Below are positions 51,246 through 59,780 of a DNA stretch of 64,000 nucleotides, one piece after another. Below the pieces are notes generated by a model. That model made no database searches. It had not been told where the DNA came from and saw only the letters and a program-made list of their open reading frames with translations. Origin of the DNA: JABDMH01 sp964428345 (GTDB taxonomy: Bacteria > Bacteroidota > Bacteroidia > Chitinophagales > Saprospiraceae); the NCBI GenBank assembly GCA_964428345.1, contig CAYRYD010000019.1, positions 1 through 64,000 on the forward strand, in the 5' to 3' direction. The first letter of the stretch is position 1, and each line of letters begins with the position of its first letter. The position numbers and the translations under genes are program-made.

Positions 51246-51839
51246 TCAATGCTGGGGCGGAGGGGTGATCATGATGTGGGCCCGGTGAGTACCCGGGTCC
51301 ATAATCCAGGGACCACCCTCTACCAAAGGTTTGAGGGGAAGTCCGGTTGATTCGGCAGTGGCCCAGGGAATGTACACCACATAGCGATAGTTTGCGTTTT
51401 TCACCTGCCCGGTTGCTTCATCCAGGTATCCTTCTTTTCCTTCGAGAAGATGCAGAGTAGTGGCCTGTTCCGGCATCTTGAGTGTTCCGGATTTGGCTTC
51501 CTGCTCCCGGATATCAAAGATCTCCTGACTGGACTTTCCCTCGATCCTGAGCTCCCGTCCCCGGCTCATGAAAGGCTCAAGATCCTTATGATAGCATACA
51601 GTCTGGAATCCCGGCCGATTGGGATCATCCGCAACGCAGATCAGGTTGTTTGTGCCAGAACGGAGTTCGACATAATTTCCATTGCGGTCATAACCAAAAA
51701 CCGAAGCATCAACCCGGTCTTCTTCCGGAGCCGCCATCACCGCCGCAGCAATCTGATTTTCCCGGTCAGGCACTGCCTCCTGGGCACAACTCATCAACTC
51801 CAAACCCACCACGAACAAAAGGACAGGTAACACCTTCAT
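51246..51839 (-). CDS. Predicted lipoprotein of unknown function
   Basis: A 197-residue protein with lipoprotein signal (hydrophobic core and Leu-Met-Ser-Cys at 15-18). The mature sequence includes Asp-Asp-Pro-Asn-Arg-Pro-Gly-Phe-Gln-Thr-Val-Cys-Tyr-His and Pro-Trp-Ala-Thr-Ala-Glu-Ser-Thr-Gly-Leu-Pro, and ends with His-Ile-Met-Ile-Thr-Pro-Pro-Pro. No known domain is recognised. It is 23 bases upstream of the Gfo/Idh gene in the same direction, so it is probably the first gene of that operon. Confidence 0.7.
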   Translation of the reverse strand: MKVLPVLLFVVGLELMSCAQEAVPDRENQIAAAVMAAPEEDRVDASVFGYDRNGNYVELRSGTNNLICVADDPNRPGFQTVCYHKDLEPFMSRGRELRIEGKSSQEIFDIREQEAKSGTLKMPEQATTLHLLEGKEGYLDEATGQVKNANYRYVVYIPWATAESTGLPLKPLVEGGPWIMDPGTHRAHIMITPPPQH

Positions 51840-52149
51840 ACTTTTTATAATTTATTTAGCGATTCCGGAATTTAGTAAAAATCCGGCTCTTTGAAGAAAA
51901 TCCATAAAAATCCCTGCATTTCAGGACCTGATCCGAAAATTGGAGAGAAAATTGATTGACATCCTCCCAGTTACAACCAGTTTGCGAGATTTCCCGATCA
52001 CCACGAAATATTTACCGGGCTTCGTCGTATATTTAGAGATTATATCCTTAGATCATATTTCTCAAAAGAACGTATCCGGCTCCATCAACTGAGTCCGGAA
52101 GGAAGACGTACACAGGCGAAGCTATTTCGATCTTTTAATTCGAAAGAAG
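51840..52149. other. Divergent intergenic region before the DUF1800 operon
   Basis: This 310-base region carries promoters for both the minus-strand lipoprotein operon and the plus-strand DUF1800 operon. No coding sequence, palindrome or TTTG-N19-TAnnTTTG promoter was identified. An AAAGAAG ribosome site lies directly before the ATG at 52150. Confidence 0.5.
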
Positions 52150-54024
52150 ATGAGAAGATGTCTGCTTGCCTGTATCACATTGATCAACCATTGGCTTTTT
52201 GCCCAGATCCCCCCGTATTATGGTGGGGGCAATAGTACGAATATTACGGTAACGGCCAGCAGTTCCCATCACGATCCTGCCTGGCCAGCAGCCGCCATAC
52301 CCCAGAATACCGTCAATGACCAGGGCATGCTGGCTCCCTATTTCGATGCGGCCAGGTTTCTCCATCAGGCTACCTTCGGTTTTGATTCCAACGATGTTCA
52401 AGTCGTGCTTGATCTGGGTTTTGAAGGTTGGATCACCGACCAGTTCAACAAACCTTTGGACGAGCATGACAAACTGTTACCGGAAACCAGGAATGTGTTC
52501 CAGATTCTGGCCGATACCCTTACCGCTATGGGATATGCCGACCAGATCCCCCGTCGCCCCACCTGGAAACATTTCAATTATGCCTGGTGGCAGGTCAATA
52601 TGTTGACCGACGATCTGTTGCGGCACCGGGTAGCTTGTGCCCTGTCAGAAATCCTGGTCGTCTCCCGAAATTCCGATCTGAGTGAGTATGGAGATGGATT
52701 GGCTTCCTACTATGATGTTTTGCTCACCCATGCTTTTGGCAATTACCGGGATATCTTATTTAATGTAGCAATGCACCCCTGCATGGGATTTTATCTGAGC
52801 CATCTCGACAATCCAAAGACCGATCCGGCCTCAGGAACCCATCCGGATGAAAATTTTGCCCGCGAGGTTATGCAGTTGTTCTCCATCGGTCTCTATGAAC
52901 TCAATCCGGATGGCAGCCATAAAATGAGTGGAGGACAGGAAATACCCACTTACGATAATAATGACATCAGTGAATTTGCGAAGGTCTTTACCGGGTTGGG
53001 AATCGGAGATGTCGTACCTGAACTGCTCGATCCGGCCAACATGTATGATGACACGGCTTTCTTCGGTATGGGCATCTGGAAAGGAGATATGACCGTACCG
53101 ATGCGGATGTATGAGACCGATAATCCCGCTACTTCATGGAGGGATGAAGACCAGCATGAAGATGGCCCAAAATATCTGTTGAACGGATTCGTGGTTGCCG
53201 GTGGTCAAACGGGTATGCAGGACATCGAACAGGCGATCGATAACCTTTTTAATCACCCCAACGTCGGTCCATTTATCGGATACCGGTTAATCCAAAGATT
53301 GATAAAATCCAACCCGTCACCCGCGTATATTCAACGGGTAGCCACAGCCTTTAATGGCAGCGGTCCGTATGGAACGGTCAGGGGAGATATGAAGTCAGTG
53401 CTGAAAGCGATTCTTCTGGATGATGAAGCGCGGGAAGCAACTTATCAACTGGAAGATGTCAACGGCCGGTTGAAGGAGCCCCTCTTCCGGTACACGCATT
53501 TTGCCAAAGTGGTCGAAAAATCCAATCCCAATGGATTTTACTGGAACATTAATTACAACTTCTATGAAGCTACCCGGCAGGATATTCTGGCATCACCCAG
53601 TGTTTTCAATTTCTTTCTACCCGATGATACCCCCAACGGAGATATTCACGATCAGGGACTGGTAGCGCCGGAGTTTAAACTCCATGACTCACGAACCAGC
53701 ATCGGATATATGAACAACGTATATCGCTGGTCGCAGTCATGGGGTGATCTGATGCATACCTGGGAGGGAGATATTATGGAACACACAGAAGTGCACTGGG
53801 TGATCGATGATCTGCTGGTTCTCGCCGACGATACCGAGGCTTTGATCAACTGGTATGACAAACACCTGTTGTCAGGTATGATGAGCGACCGGACGCGCAG
53901 GATCATGCGATCAGCCCTTAATAGTTTCGAATCAACGGTAAGTTGGCATAATCATCAGGAAAACCGCGTACGAATGGGGTTGTACCTGGCGATGATTGCT
54001 CCCGAATACAGTATTATCCGCTAA
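52150..54024 (+). CDS. DUF1800-family secreted protein
   Basis: A 624-residue exported protein. After a signal peptide (about 1-19) comes the family start Ala-Ala-Arg-Phe-Leu-His-Gln-Ala-Thr-Phe-Gly, followed by Trp-Trp-Gln-Val-Asn-Met-Leu and Asp-Asp-Leu-Leu-Arg-His-Arg-Val-Ala-Cys-Ala-Leu-Ser-Glu-Ile, His-Pro-Asp-Glu-Asn-Phe-Ala-Arg-Glu-Val-Met-Gln-Leu-Phe-Ser-Ile-Gly and a Lys-x-Asn-Pro-Ser-Pro-Ala-Tyr block. DUF1800 is mostly found with DUF1501 as here. The role is unknown; a helical outer-envelope protein is usual. It starts a five-gene plus-strand operon. Confidence 0.92.
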   Translation: MRRCLLACITLINHWLFAQIPPYYGGGNSTNITVTASSSHHDPAWPAAAIPQNTVNDQGMLAPYFDAARFLHQATFGFDSNDVQVVLDLGFEGWITDQFNKPLDEHDKLLPETRNVFQILADTLTAMGYADQIPRRPTWKHFNYAWWQVNMLTDDLLRHRVACALSEILVVSRNSDLSEYGDGLASYYDVLLTHAFGNYRDILFNVAMHPCMGFYLSHLDNPKTDPASGTHPDENFAREVMQLFSIGLYELNPDGSHKMSGGQEIPTYDNNDISEFAKVFTGLGIGDVVPELLDPANMYDDTAFFGMGIWKGDMTVPMRMYETDNPATSWRDEDQHEDGPKYLLNGFVVAGGQTGMQDIEQAIDNLFNHPNVGPFIGYRLIQRLIKSNPSPAYIQRVATAFNGSGPYGTVRGDMKSVLKAILLDDEAREATYQLEDVNGRLKEPLFRYTHFAKVVEKSNPNGFYWNINYNFYEATRQDILASPSVFNFFLPDDTPNGDIHDQGLVAPEFKLHDSRTSIGYMNNVYRWSQSWGDLMHTWEGDIMEHTEVHWVIDDLLVLADDTEALINWYDKHLLSGMMSDRTRRIMRSALNSFESTVSWHNHQENRVRMGLYLAMIAPEYSIIR

Positions 54025-54060
54025 AAACCCGATATAAGTATATAAGTCTAAAATCAGTAC

Positions 54061-55554
54061 ATGACGATAAAAAATCAACATCGAACCATCAACAGGAGGA
54101 AGTTTCTGGGTCAGGCCAGTTGCGCCGGCCTGGGTTACCTGACCTTCACCAATACCCTTTTAAATCTGAAGGCGCTGAATGCTGCAGCGATTTCCAATGC
54201 CTCCGTCGACGACAATTTCAACGACTATAAGGCGATTGTATGTATACTGCTTGCAGGAGGCAACGATTCATTTAATATGCTTATCCCTTCTGACAGCCGG
54301 TACAATGACTACGCAGCTGTCCGGTCTGGTCTGGCTATCCCTCTGAATCAATTGAATGGCACCCAGCTCAAATACAACAATGTCAATAACGGATATGCGC
54401 TGCATCCCTCTATGGGCCGGCTGAAAGACCTCTTCAACGACAAAAGACTTTCATTCCTGACCAACGTCGGCACCCTGACCCATCCAAATACCACCAAAGC
54501 GGATTACCAGTCTGGAAACAACCTTCCGCTCGGTCTGTTTTCGCATTCCGATCAGATCCAGCAATGGCAGACGGGTATTCCTTCCGAGAGAGGGGCTAAA
54601 GGATGGGCCGGTAAAATTGCCGATCTGATCGGAGATTGCAACAGCAATACGAACATCTCCATGAACATCTCCCTGTCGGGTTCCAATATTTTTCAGAATG
54701 GCAATGCAACGGTAGAGTATGCCCTGGATCCCTATTATGGAGCAGTAGGTATCGATGGTTATGATCCTAATGCCATGTATCTCGTCGAGACGGTCAGGAC
54801 CCACGCTATTGACAGCCTGCTGGGAAAGACCTATCAGGATATTTTTGAAAAGACGTACGTCAATGTCATTAAAAACGCCAGGGACGGATTTGTACAGTTT
54901 AGTGAAGCCTTTGAAAACGCGATTACCTTCCCATCCGATGCTTTCCCCAATTCCTATCTTGGGGCAGCCCTTGAGATGGTCGCCAGGACCATTGACATCC
55001 GAAACGATCTGGGATTCAAACGGCAGGTGTTTTTCATAGTCGCCGGTGGGTGGGATCATCATGATAATCTGCTTGAAAACCAGCTGGGCATGTTGGGAAT
55101 GGTCAGTGAAGCACTGGCAGTTTTCCAGGACTCTCTGAAGTCGTCCTTCACTTATACCGATGCCAATGGAGCATCCCAGAATGCTCCGGGTATCAATATG
55201 GAAAACAATGTGCTCACCATGATGATCTCCGAATTTGGCCGTACCCTGACCTCCAACGGAAACGGATCGGACCATGCCTGGGGTGGCAATACCCTGGTCA
55301 TGGGCGGACAAAATCTGATCGACGGGGGCAGGATCTATGGAACCTTCCCCTCACTGGTGCCCGGCAATGGCAATCCACAGGAGATAGGATTGGGCCGGTT
55401 TATTCCGACCCTTTCAACTGATGAGTACTTTGCCGAAGTAGCCAAATGGTTCGGAGTCCCGGGTTCCGACCTAACAACGATCTTTCCCAATCTTGGTAAT
55501 TTCTACAATCCATTGAGCACCGGTCATCCCATTGGATTTATCAAAACAGCCTAA
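54061..55554 (+). CDS. DUF1501-family secreted protein with Tat signal
   Basis: A 497-residue protein. The start carries Asn-Arg-Arg-Lys-Phe-Leu-Gly, a Tat motif, and a hydrophobic segment. The body matches DUF1501: Val-Cys-Ile-Leu-Leu-Ala-Gly-Gly-Asn-Asp-Ser-Phe-Asn-Met-Leu, Leu-His-Pro-Ser-Met, Ser-Glu-Phe-Gly-Arg-Thr, Asn-Gly-Ser-Asp-His-Ala-Trp-Gly-Gly and Asp-Glu-Tyr-Phe-Ala-Glu-Val-Ala-Lys-Trp. The Asn-Asp/Asp-His pattern is that of an alkaline-phosphatase/sulfatase-like fold, so hydrolase activity is possible. Spaced 36 bases after the DUF1800 gene. Confidence 0.93.
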   Translation: MTIKNQHRTINRRKFLGQASCAGLGYLTFTNTLLNLKALNAAAISNASVDDNFNDYKAIVCILLAGGNDSFNMLIPSDSRYNDYAAVRSGLAIPLNQLNGTQLKYNNVNNGYALHPSMGRLKDLFNDKRLSFLTNVGTLTHPNTTKADYQSGNNLPLGLFSHSDQIQQWQTGIPSERGAKGWAGKIADLIGDCNSNTNISMNISLSGSNIFQNGNATVEYALDPYYGAVGIDGYDPNAMYLVETVRTHAIDSLLGKTYQDIFEKTYVNVIKNARDGFVQFSEAFENAITFPSDAFPNSYLGAALEMVARTIDIRNDLGFKRQVFFIVAGGWDHHDNLLENQLGMLGMVSEALAVFQDSLKSSFTYTDANGASQNAPGINMENNVLTMMISEFGRTLTSNGNGSDHAWGGNTLVMGGQNLIDGGRIYGTFPSLVPGNGNPQEIGLGRFIPTLSTDEYFAEVAKWFGVPGSDLTTIFPNLGNFYNPLSTGHPIGFIKTA

Positions 55555-55565
55555 ACCCCAAACCG

Positions 55566-56951
55566 ATGAACTACACAATATCAGGAATCAATCTGGTCTG
55601 GCTGCTCTTCTTCTCCCTCACTATCAGGGCACAGATATTCCCGGACAGGCATACGACCAATGCCTTTGACGGTTGGATATCGTGTACGAAAAGCACCAAT
55701 CCAAATGCACTCAGAGGAGCCTCGCACTGGATTCGATACGAGTTTAATACAGTGGTGAATCTTTTCGATATGACCATCTGGAATCTGAATCATCCCGACT
55801 ATATCAAAGATGGTTTCAATAAAGTGATTATCGATGTATCGACCGATGGATCTTCCTGGACACTCATCGACACATTCACCTTTCCGAAGGCACCCGGATC
55901 AGGATTCTATGAGGGATTCCGCGGACCGGATCTGGGTGGGGTAACCGCAAGGTATTTGCTGATTACAGCCCTGAGTAATCATGGAGGAGGTTGTTACGGA
56001 CTTAGTGAAATGCGGGTCTACACCACCGAACAGGATCATCAGGATCTGAAATTCGACTTCACCGCCTGTGAGAATGACGGAATCCAGGTGAACCTCACCG
56101 GTGGGGTGGCAATGGGTGGCCATTACAGCGGTATCGGAGTCACGGACAATGGCAATGAAACCTTCAACTTTGACGTGGATAAAGTGGGGCCGGGACAACA
56201 CGAAATCCAATACCACTATGGATCGAATACCCTCACCGGCCAAATCACGGTACTACCCTGCAGCGATCCGGTGTGTCAGGAATGCAAGCAATGTAGTCCG
56301 GTTGATATCCTGACGGTCGATGGATCAATACCCACCGATATTTACAACGGGTATCAGGTCTTGTCGGGTGGGGAAGTGGAAAACAATGCCGATGTCCAGT
56401 TTATGATAAACAATTCCGCCCAGCTCAACGCGGGATTCGAGGTAAGGAATTCGGGCACCTTCCTGGTAGATTTTCGAACCTGCTACAACAATGTGCTTCA
56501 AAACAGCGGTTTTGAAAGTGGGAGTAGTCCCTGGAGTCTGAGCCTAAGTAGTGGGGCAACTGCCACATTTACCATTGACAACAATGAACCCTATGATGGG
56601 GTCGGCAGCGCGCGGGTCCAGGTAAGCAACACCAATGGTACTGACTGGCACATCCAGCTGAATCAAAATAACCAATCGATGACGGCCGGAAAACGGTACC
56701 GGATCAGTTTTGCAGCCAGAACGAATGGCGGAGGTAGTCAGATGAGTGTTATTCTGCAACTCACAGCCAATCCCTGGACTGTATATGCTGATCACGATTT
56801 TGTAGTGACCGAAAACTGGGAAACTTACGCCTTTGAGTTTGTAGGCAGCACTACCCTCAATAACAATGTAGCGGTCCGGGCTCTACTTGGCAGCACTGCC
56901 AATAAAACATTCTGGATCGATAATTTCCGGTACATCCCTCTGGACCAATAA
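55566..56951 (+). CDS. Secreted discoidin/coathanger/CBM-type protein
   Basis: A 461-residue protein made of binding domains. After the signal peptide (about 1-22) comes a discoidin-like F5/8 domain (about 28-155; Asn-Ala-Phe-Asp-Gly-Trp and Ala-Arg-Tyr-Leu-Leu-Ile-Thr-Ala). A middle domain with cysteines follows (about 160-235), then a coathanger-type stack (about 240-305; Leu-Asn-Ala-Gly-Phe-Glu-Val-Arg-Asn-Ser-Gly-Thr-Phe) and a carbohydrate-binding jelly-roll (about 305-455; Asn-Ser-Gly-Phe-Glu-Ser-Gly). No catalytic site is seen. It is 11 bases behind DUF1501 and probably binds a surface or polysaccharide for the operon products. Confidence 0.82.
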   Translation: MNYTISGINLVWLLFFSLTIRAQIFPDRHTTNAFDGWISCTKSTNPNALRGASHWIRYEFNTVVNLFDMTIWNLNHPDYIKDGFNKVIIDVSTDGSSWTLIDTFTFPKAPGSGFYEGFRGPDLGGVTARYLLITALSNHGGGCYGLSEMRVYTTEQDHQDLKFDFTACENDGIQVNLTGGVAMGGHYSGIGVTDNGNETFNFDVDKVGPGQHEIQYHYGSNTLTGQITVLPCSDPVCQECKQCSPVDILTVDGSIPTDIYNGYQVLSGGEVENNADVQFMINNSAQLNAGFEVRNSGTFLVDFRTCYNNVLQNSGFESGSSPWSLSLSSGATATFTIDNNEPYDGVGSARVQVSNTNGTDWHIQLNQNNQSMTAGKRYRISFAARTNGGGSQMSVILQLTANPWTVYADHDFVVTENWETYAFEFVGSTTLNNNVAVRALLGSTANKTFWIDNFRYIPLDQ

Positions 56952-56963
56952 AAATAACATCCG

Positions 56964-57311
56964 ATGAAAAAAGAAGCGATACTCATCTTTCTGGCAACAC
57001 TGAGTGGTTATACAATTGCCCAGTCGTCGATCAAAGAAGTTACAACTGTTAACCGACGGAGTAATCCAGAAATCACCGTGAATCAATACCAGTTTATCAG
57101 TGACCGGGATGACACGATCAATATCCGGATTGTCGATCCGCGGGGTGAAATCATCAGTGTCCCGGTAAAAAACAGAGCCGTGCTCAACAGCGAACCGGTT
57201 CCGTTTAATCTCAATACGAGTTATTGGCGAAGAGGAGAATATCAGATTGTCGTAGAATCCAGAAATGGCCGCCGGACCGTAAAACGGATCGAGGTCAGGA
57301 CTTCTGGTTAA
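56964..57311 (+). CDS. Small secreted protein resembling a free T9SS type A domain
   Basis: A 115-residue protein with a signal peptide (about 1-19, Thr-Ile-Ala-Gln). The mature 96 residues read like an isolated type A sorting domain: Ile-Arg-Ile-Val-Asp-Pro-Arg-Gly-Glu-Ile-Ile-Ser, a short loop, and Arg-Arg-Gly-Glu-Tyr-Gln-Ile-Val-Val-Glu-Ser with a basic closing strand Arg-Thr-Val-Lys-Arg-Ile-Glu-Val. No passenger domain is attached. It lies 12 bases after the coathanger gene and 12 before the dehydrogenase, within an operon. Function unknown. Confidence 0.72.
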   Translation: MKKEAILIFLATLSGYTIAQSSIKEVTTVNRRSNPEITVNQYQFISDRDDTINIRIVDPRGEIISVPVKNRAVLNSEPVPFNLNTSYWRRGEYQIVVESRNGRRTVKRIEVRTSG

Positions 57312-57323
57312 AATGATCCAACC

Positions 57324-58652
57324 ATGAAAAATGAAATGCGTTATTTATTGGCTGTATTAGCAACCATATCCATAGGTTATGCCACTTTTACACAACCTTC
57401 CCACCCCTATTTTGAATTGGAAATATATGAAGATGACTTCTCCAGTCCAGTTGGTCTCGACCATGCCGGTGACGGTTCCGGCCGGCTCTTTATTGTAGAA
57501 AAGGGAGGCCGGATAAAAATCATCGAAAATGGTGCTACGCTGAGCACTCCCTTCCTGGATATTTCGGCGAAAGTCTCCACGGGCAGTGAGCAAGGACTCC
57601 TGGGGCTGGCCTTTCACCCGGATTATCAGGATAATGGCTTTTTTTATGTTCACTATGTCAAGCCAAGCGGGGATCTGTGGGCGTCACAAATCTCCCGGTT
57701 TAGTCGCAGTACCAGCAATGGTAACGTAGCCGATCCAATGAGTGAATTTTCCATCTTAACCGTTGCTCAGCCTTACCCAAATCACAATGCCGGGGCAATC
57801 CGGTTCGGACCTGATGGCTATCTGTACATCGCCATGGGTGATGGTGGTGATGGCAACGATCCCCAAAAGCGGGCCCAAAACCGGCAGGAATTACTGGGGA
57901 AAATGCTACGCATCGATATCGATAGCGGTTCGCCCTATGCCATCCCTCCGGATAATCCTTTTGTCAACGACCCGAACACACGAGATGAGATCTGGGCCAT
58001 CGGTCTGCGCAATCCCTGGCGTTTTTCCTTTGACCGGCTCACCGGCGATATGTGGATCGGCGATGTGGGGCAGGATGCCCGGGAAGAAATCCATCTTCAA
58101 CCGGCCGGCAGCACCGGTGGGGAGAATTACGGCTGGAGGTGCTATGAAGGGGATATACCGAACCTTACAGACGGCTGTGCCTCCAACTATGAAGAGCCGG
58201 TCTATGTGGTGAAACACCTTAGTTCCGGTGCCAATTCCATTGCAGGCGGGTTTGTGTACCGGGGTGCCAATTTGTGTATGAACGGGGTATATTTCTGCGC
58301 CGAAATCTACCGGGATACCGTATACACCATTATCCCGGATGGCAATGGATGGAGTACCAGTCGGCGGTATTTTACGGGAGCAGATATCGTGTCCTTTGGG
58401 GAAGATGAAGAGGGAGAACTGTATGCCGTATCTATTCAAGGTGAAATCTACCGGATTACCGGAGAAACCGTCACCGAAAACCGGAATCCCGTGCCCCCAG
58501 GCAGTTACGACAGCAACGGACAACTGGTCTCCGCCGGAAAAATCACGACCGGGACGGTCGAATTTAAGGCGGCCGAAAGTGTGCGTTTAAATAATTCGTT
58601 TGAAGTGCTGCCCGGGGCAACTTTTTTGGTGACATTGGGATGTGACTTTTAA
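57324..58652 (+). CDS. PQQ-type glucose/sorbosone dehydrogenase with GC-x coathanger C-terminus
   Basis: A 442-residue secreted propeller. Signal peptide about 1-22, then the GSDH blocks: Phe-Ser-Ser-Pro-Val-Gly-Leu-Asp-His-Ala-Gly-Asp-Gly-Ser-Gly-Arg-Leu-Phe, Gln-Gly-Leu-Leu-Gly-Leu-Ala-Phe-His-Pro-Asp-Tyr, Asn-His-Asn-Ala-Gly, Gly-Asp-Gly-Gly-Asp-Gly and Gly-Leu-Arg-Asn-Pro-Trp-Arg-Phe-Ser-Phe. The C-terminal 50 residues form a 3-coathanger stack ending Leu-Gly-Cys-Asp-Phe, i.e. the GC-x terminus regarded as a sorting signal in Saprospiria. It oxidises an unknown sugar with PQQ if loaded. It is the last gene of the DUF1800/DUF1501 operon. Confidence 0.9.
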   Translation: MKNEMRYLLAVLATISIGYATFTQPSHPYFELEIYEDDFSSPVGLDHAGDGSGRLFIVEKGGRIKIIENGATLSTPFLDISAKVSTGSEQGLLGLAFHPDYQDNGFFYVHYVKPSGDLWASQISRFSRSTSNGNVADPMSEFSILTVAQPYPNHNAGAIRFGPDGYLYIAMGDGGDGNDPQKRAQNRQELLGKMLRIDIDSGSPYAIPPDNPFVNDPNTRDEIWAIGLRNPWRFSFDRLTGDMWIGDVGQDAREEIHLQPAGSTGGENYGWRCYEGDIPNLTDGCASNYEEPVYVVKHLSSGANSIAGGFVYRGANLCMNGVYFCAEIYRDTVYTIIPDGNGWSTSRRYFTGADIVSFGEDEEGELYAVSIQGEIYRITGETVTENRNPVPPGSYDSNGQLVSAGKITTGTVEFKAAESVRLNNSFEVLPGATFLVTLGCDF

Positions 58653-58721
58653 CCCAGTGACTGGCAACGCATACATGGATTTAGAAGCAATGCGTTACCT
58701 CCGGTGACCAGAAACAAATTG

Positions 58722-59780
58722 CTACTCGCCGCCATACTGGTCAAGAGCTGATTTTTTCCGTTGGATAAAAATCCGGTAAAAACGTTTTAAATCATAAACC
58801 AAAAAAAATCGTTGTCTGGCCAGAATATCCATCGAAGAAAGGTGGTCCACCGTCTGAAAAAAATGTTTCCGCTCCTTCCGAATAATCTTCCAATTTTTAG
58901 TGAATGTCCGGCCAATGGCTTTCCATTGAATCGCAAGATATCCGGTTCTTGCAAAAAAAATATTGACTAGTGACAAAGCAACAATCTTAAATACAATAAA
59001 CGGTGATGAAACAATAATCACTCCTACCGGCATCAATTTTAAATAAGTGTACCAGACTGCAGTCTGTATCATGAGCGCATATTCCTGATTAAAGACCTTA
59101 CTAACGGACTGGCCCATTTTATGATACACCAAAGCATCCGGAGCCAAAGCACTCTGATAACCGGCTACCGTTGCCCTTAAGCCCAGTTCCGCATCTTCAT
59201 AACCGGTCGAAAAAAAAGTATCAAAAAGGCCAATTTCCCGCAACATTTCAACAGAATAAAGCGCTGCTCCTGCACAAGGACCCATATGTAAAATCGACTT
59301 CTGAAAACGATCTGCAGGAGCCTGGTGACCGATCGGAATAATCTCACCTGTATTGAGCATTTGATGACCGACATTGTCGATCTGCTCCCTCCGGTAATAA
59401 TTGAGCAGCTTGGCCGACACCAGGCTGATCTCTTTTGTTTCGGCCAATAAAAGCATGGCTTCCAGCCACCGCGGATCTACAACGGTATCATTATTCAAAA
59501 GAGCAACATACCGGTAATCTGTCATTAAAAGTTCTTCGAGAATCAGGTTATTTGCCCGGGCAAATCCGATATTTTGCGGAAGCTGTCTGACGGAAATCCG
59601 GCCATCATTTTTGTACAAATCCGCCAGTTTTTTTCCCTCCTGGTGGTCCGAGCCATTGTCAACCAGGTAAATGGCAATCTCCACTCCTGAAGATTGCAGG
59701 ACTGAATCCATGCACTCGACTGTATCCTGATATCCATTCCAATTAACAATGATCACTGGTACTTTCATCCCATGCTTCAT
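58722..59780 (-). CDS. Glycosyltransferase family 2 (rhamnosyltransferase-like)
   Basis: A 352-residue GT2 enzyme on the cytoplasmic membrane face. The GT-A fold begins Val-Pro-Val-Ile-Ile-Val-Asn-Trp-Asn-Gly-Tyr-Gln-Asp-Thr, with Leu-Val-Asp-Asn-Gly-Ser (DxD-like nucleotide site), Leu-Leu-Asn-Asn-Asp-Thr-Val-Val-Asp and Gly-Tyr-Glu-Asp-Ala-Glu-Leu-Gly. A hydrophobic C-terminal stretch (about 250-275) suggests membrane attachment. Its start overlaps the preceding GT4 stop by four bases (ATGA). The motif set is that of the rhamnosyl/cell-wall dTDP-sugar transferases. It is the last gene of the cluster. Confidence 0.9.
   Translation of the reverse strand: MKHGMKVPVIIVNWNGYQDTVECMDSVLQSSGVEIAIYLVDNGSDHQEGKKLADLYKNDGRISVRQLPQNIGFARANNLILEELLMTDYRYVALLNNDTVVDPRWLEAMLLLAETKEISLVSAKLLNYYRREQIDNVGHQMLNTGEIIPIGHQAPADRFQKSILHMGPCAGAALYSVEMLREIGLFDTFFSTGYEDAELGLRATVAGYQSALAPDALVYHKMGQSVSKVFNQEYALMIQTAVWYTYLKLMPVGVIIVSSPFIVFKIVALSLVNIFFARTGYLAIQWKAIGRTFTKNWKIIRKERKHFFQTVDHLSSMDILARQRFFLVYDLKRFYRIFIQRKKSALDQYGGE

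Noticed and set aside
54451..55311. A 286-codon frame antisense to the DUF1501 gene
   Set aside because: It lies wholly inside a gene with strong family motifs and has no recognisable product.
58666..58696. AACGCAT...ATGCGTT hairpin between the dehydrogenase and GT2 ends
   Set aside because: Seven-base stem with a long loop and no T-run; weak as a terminator.
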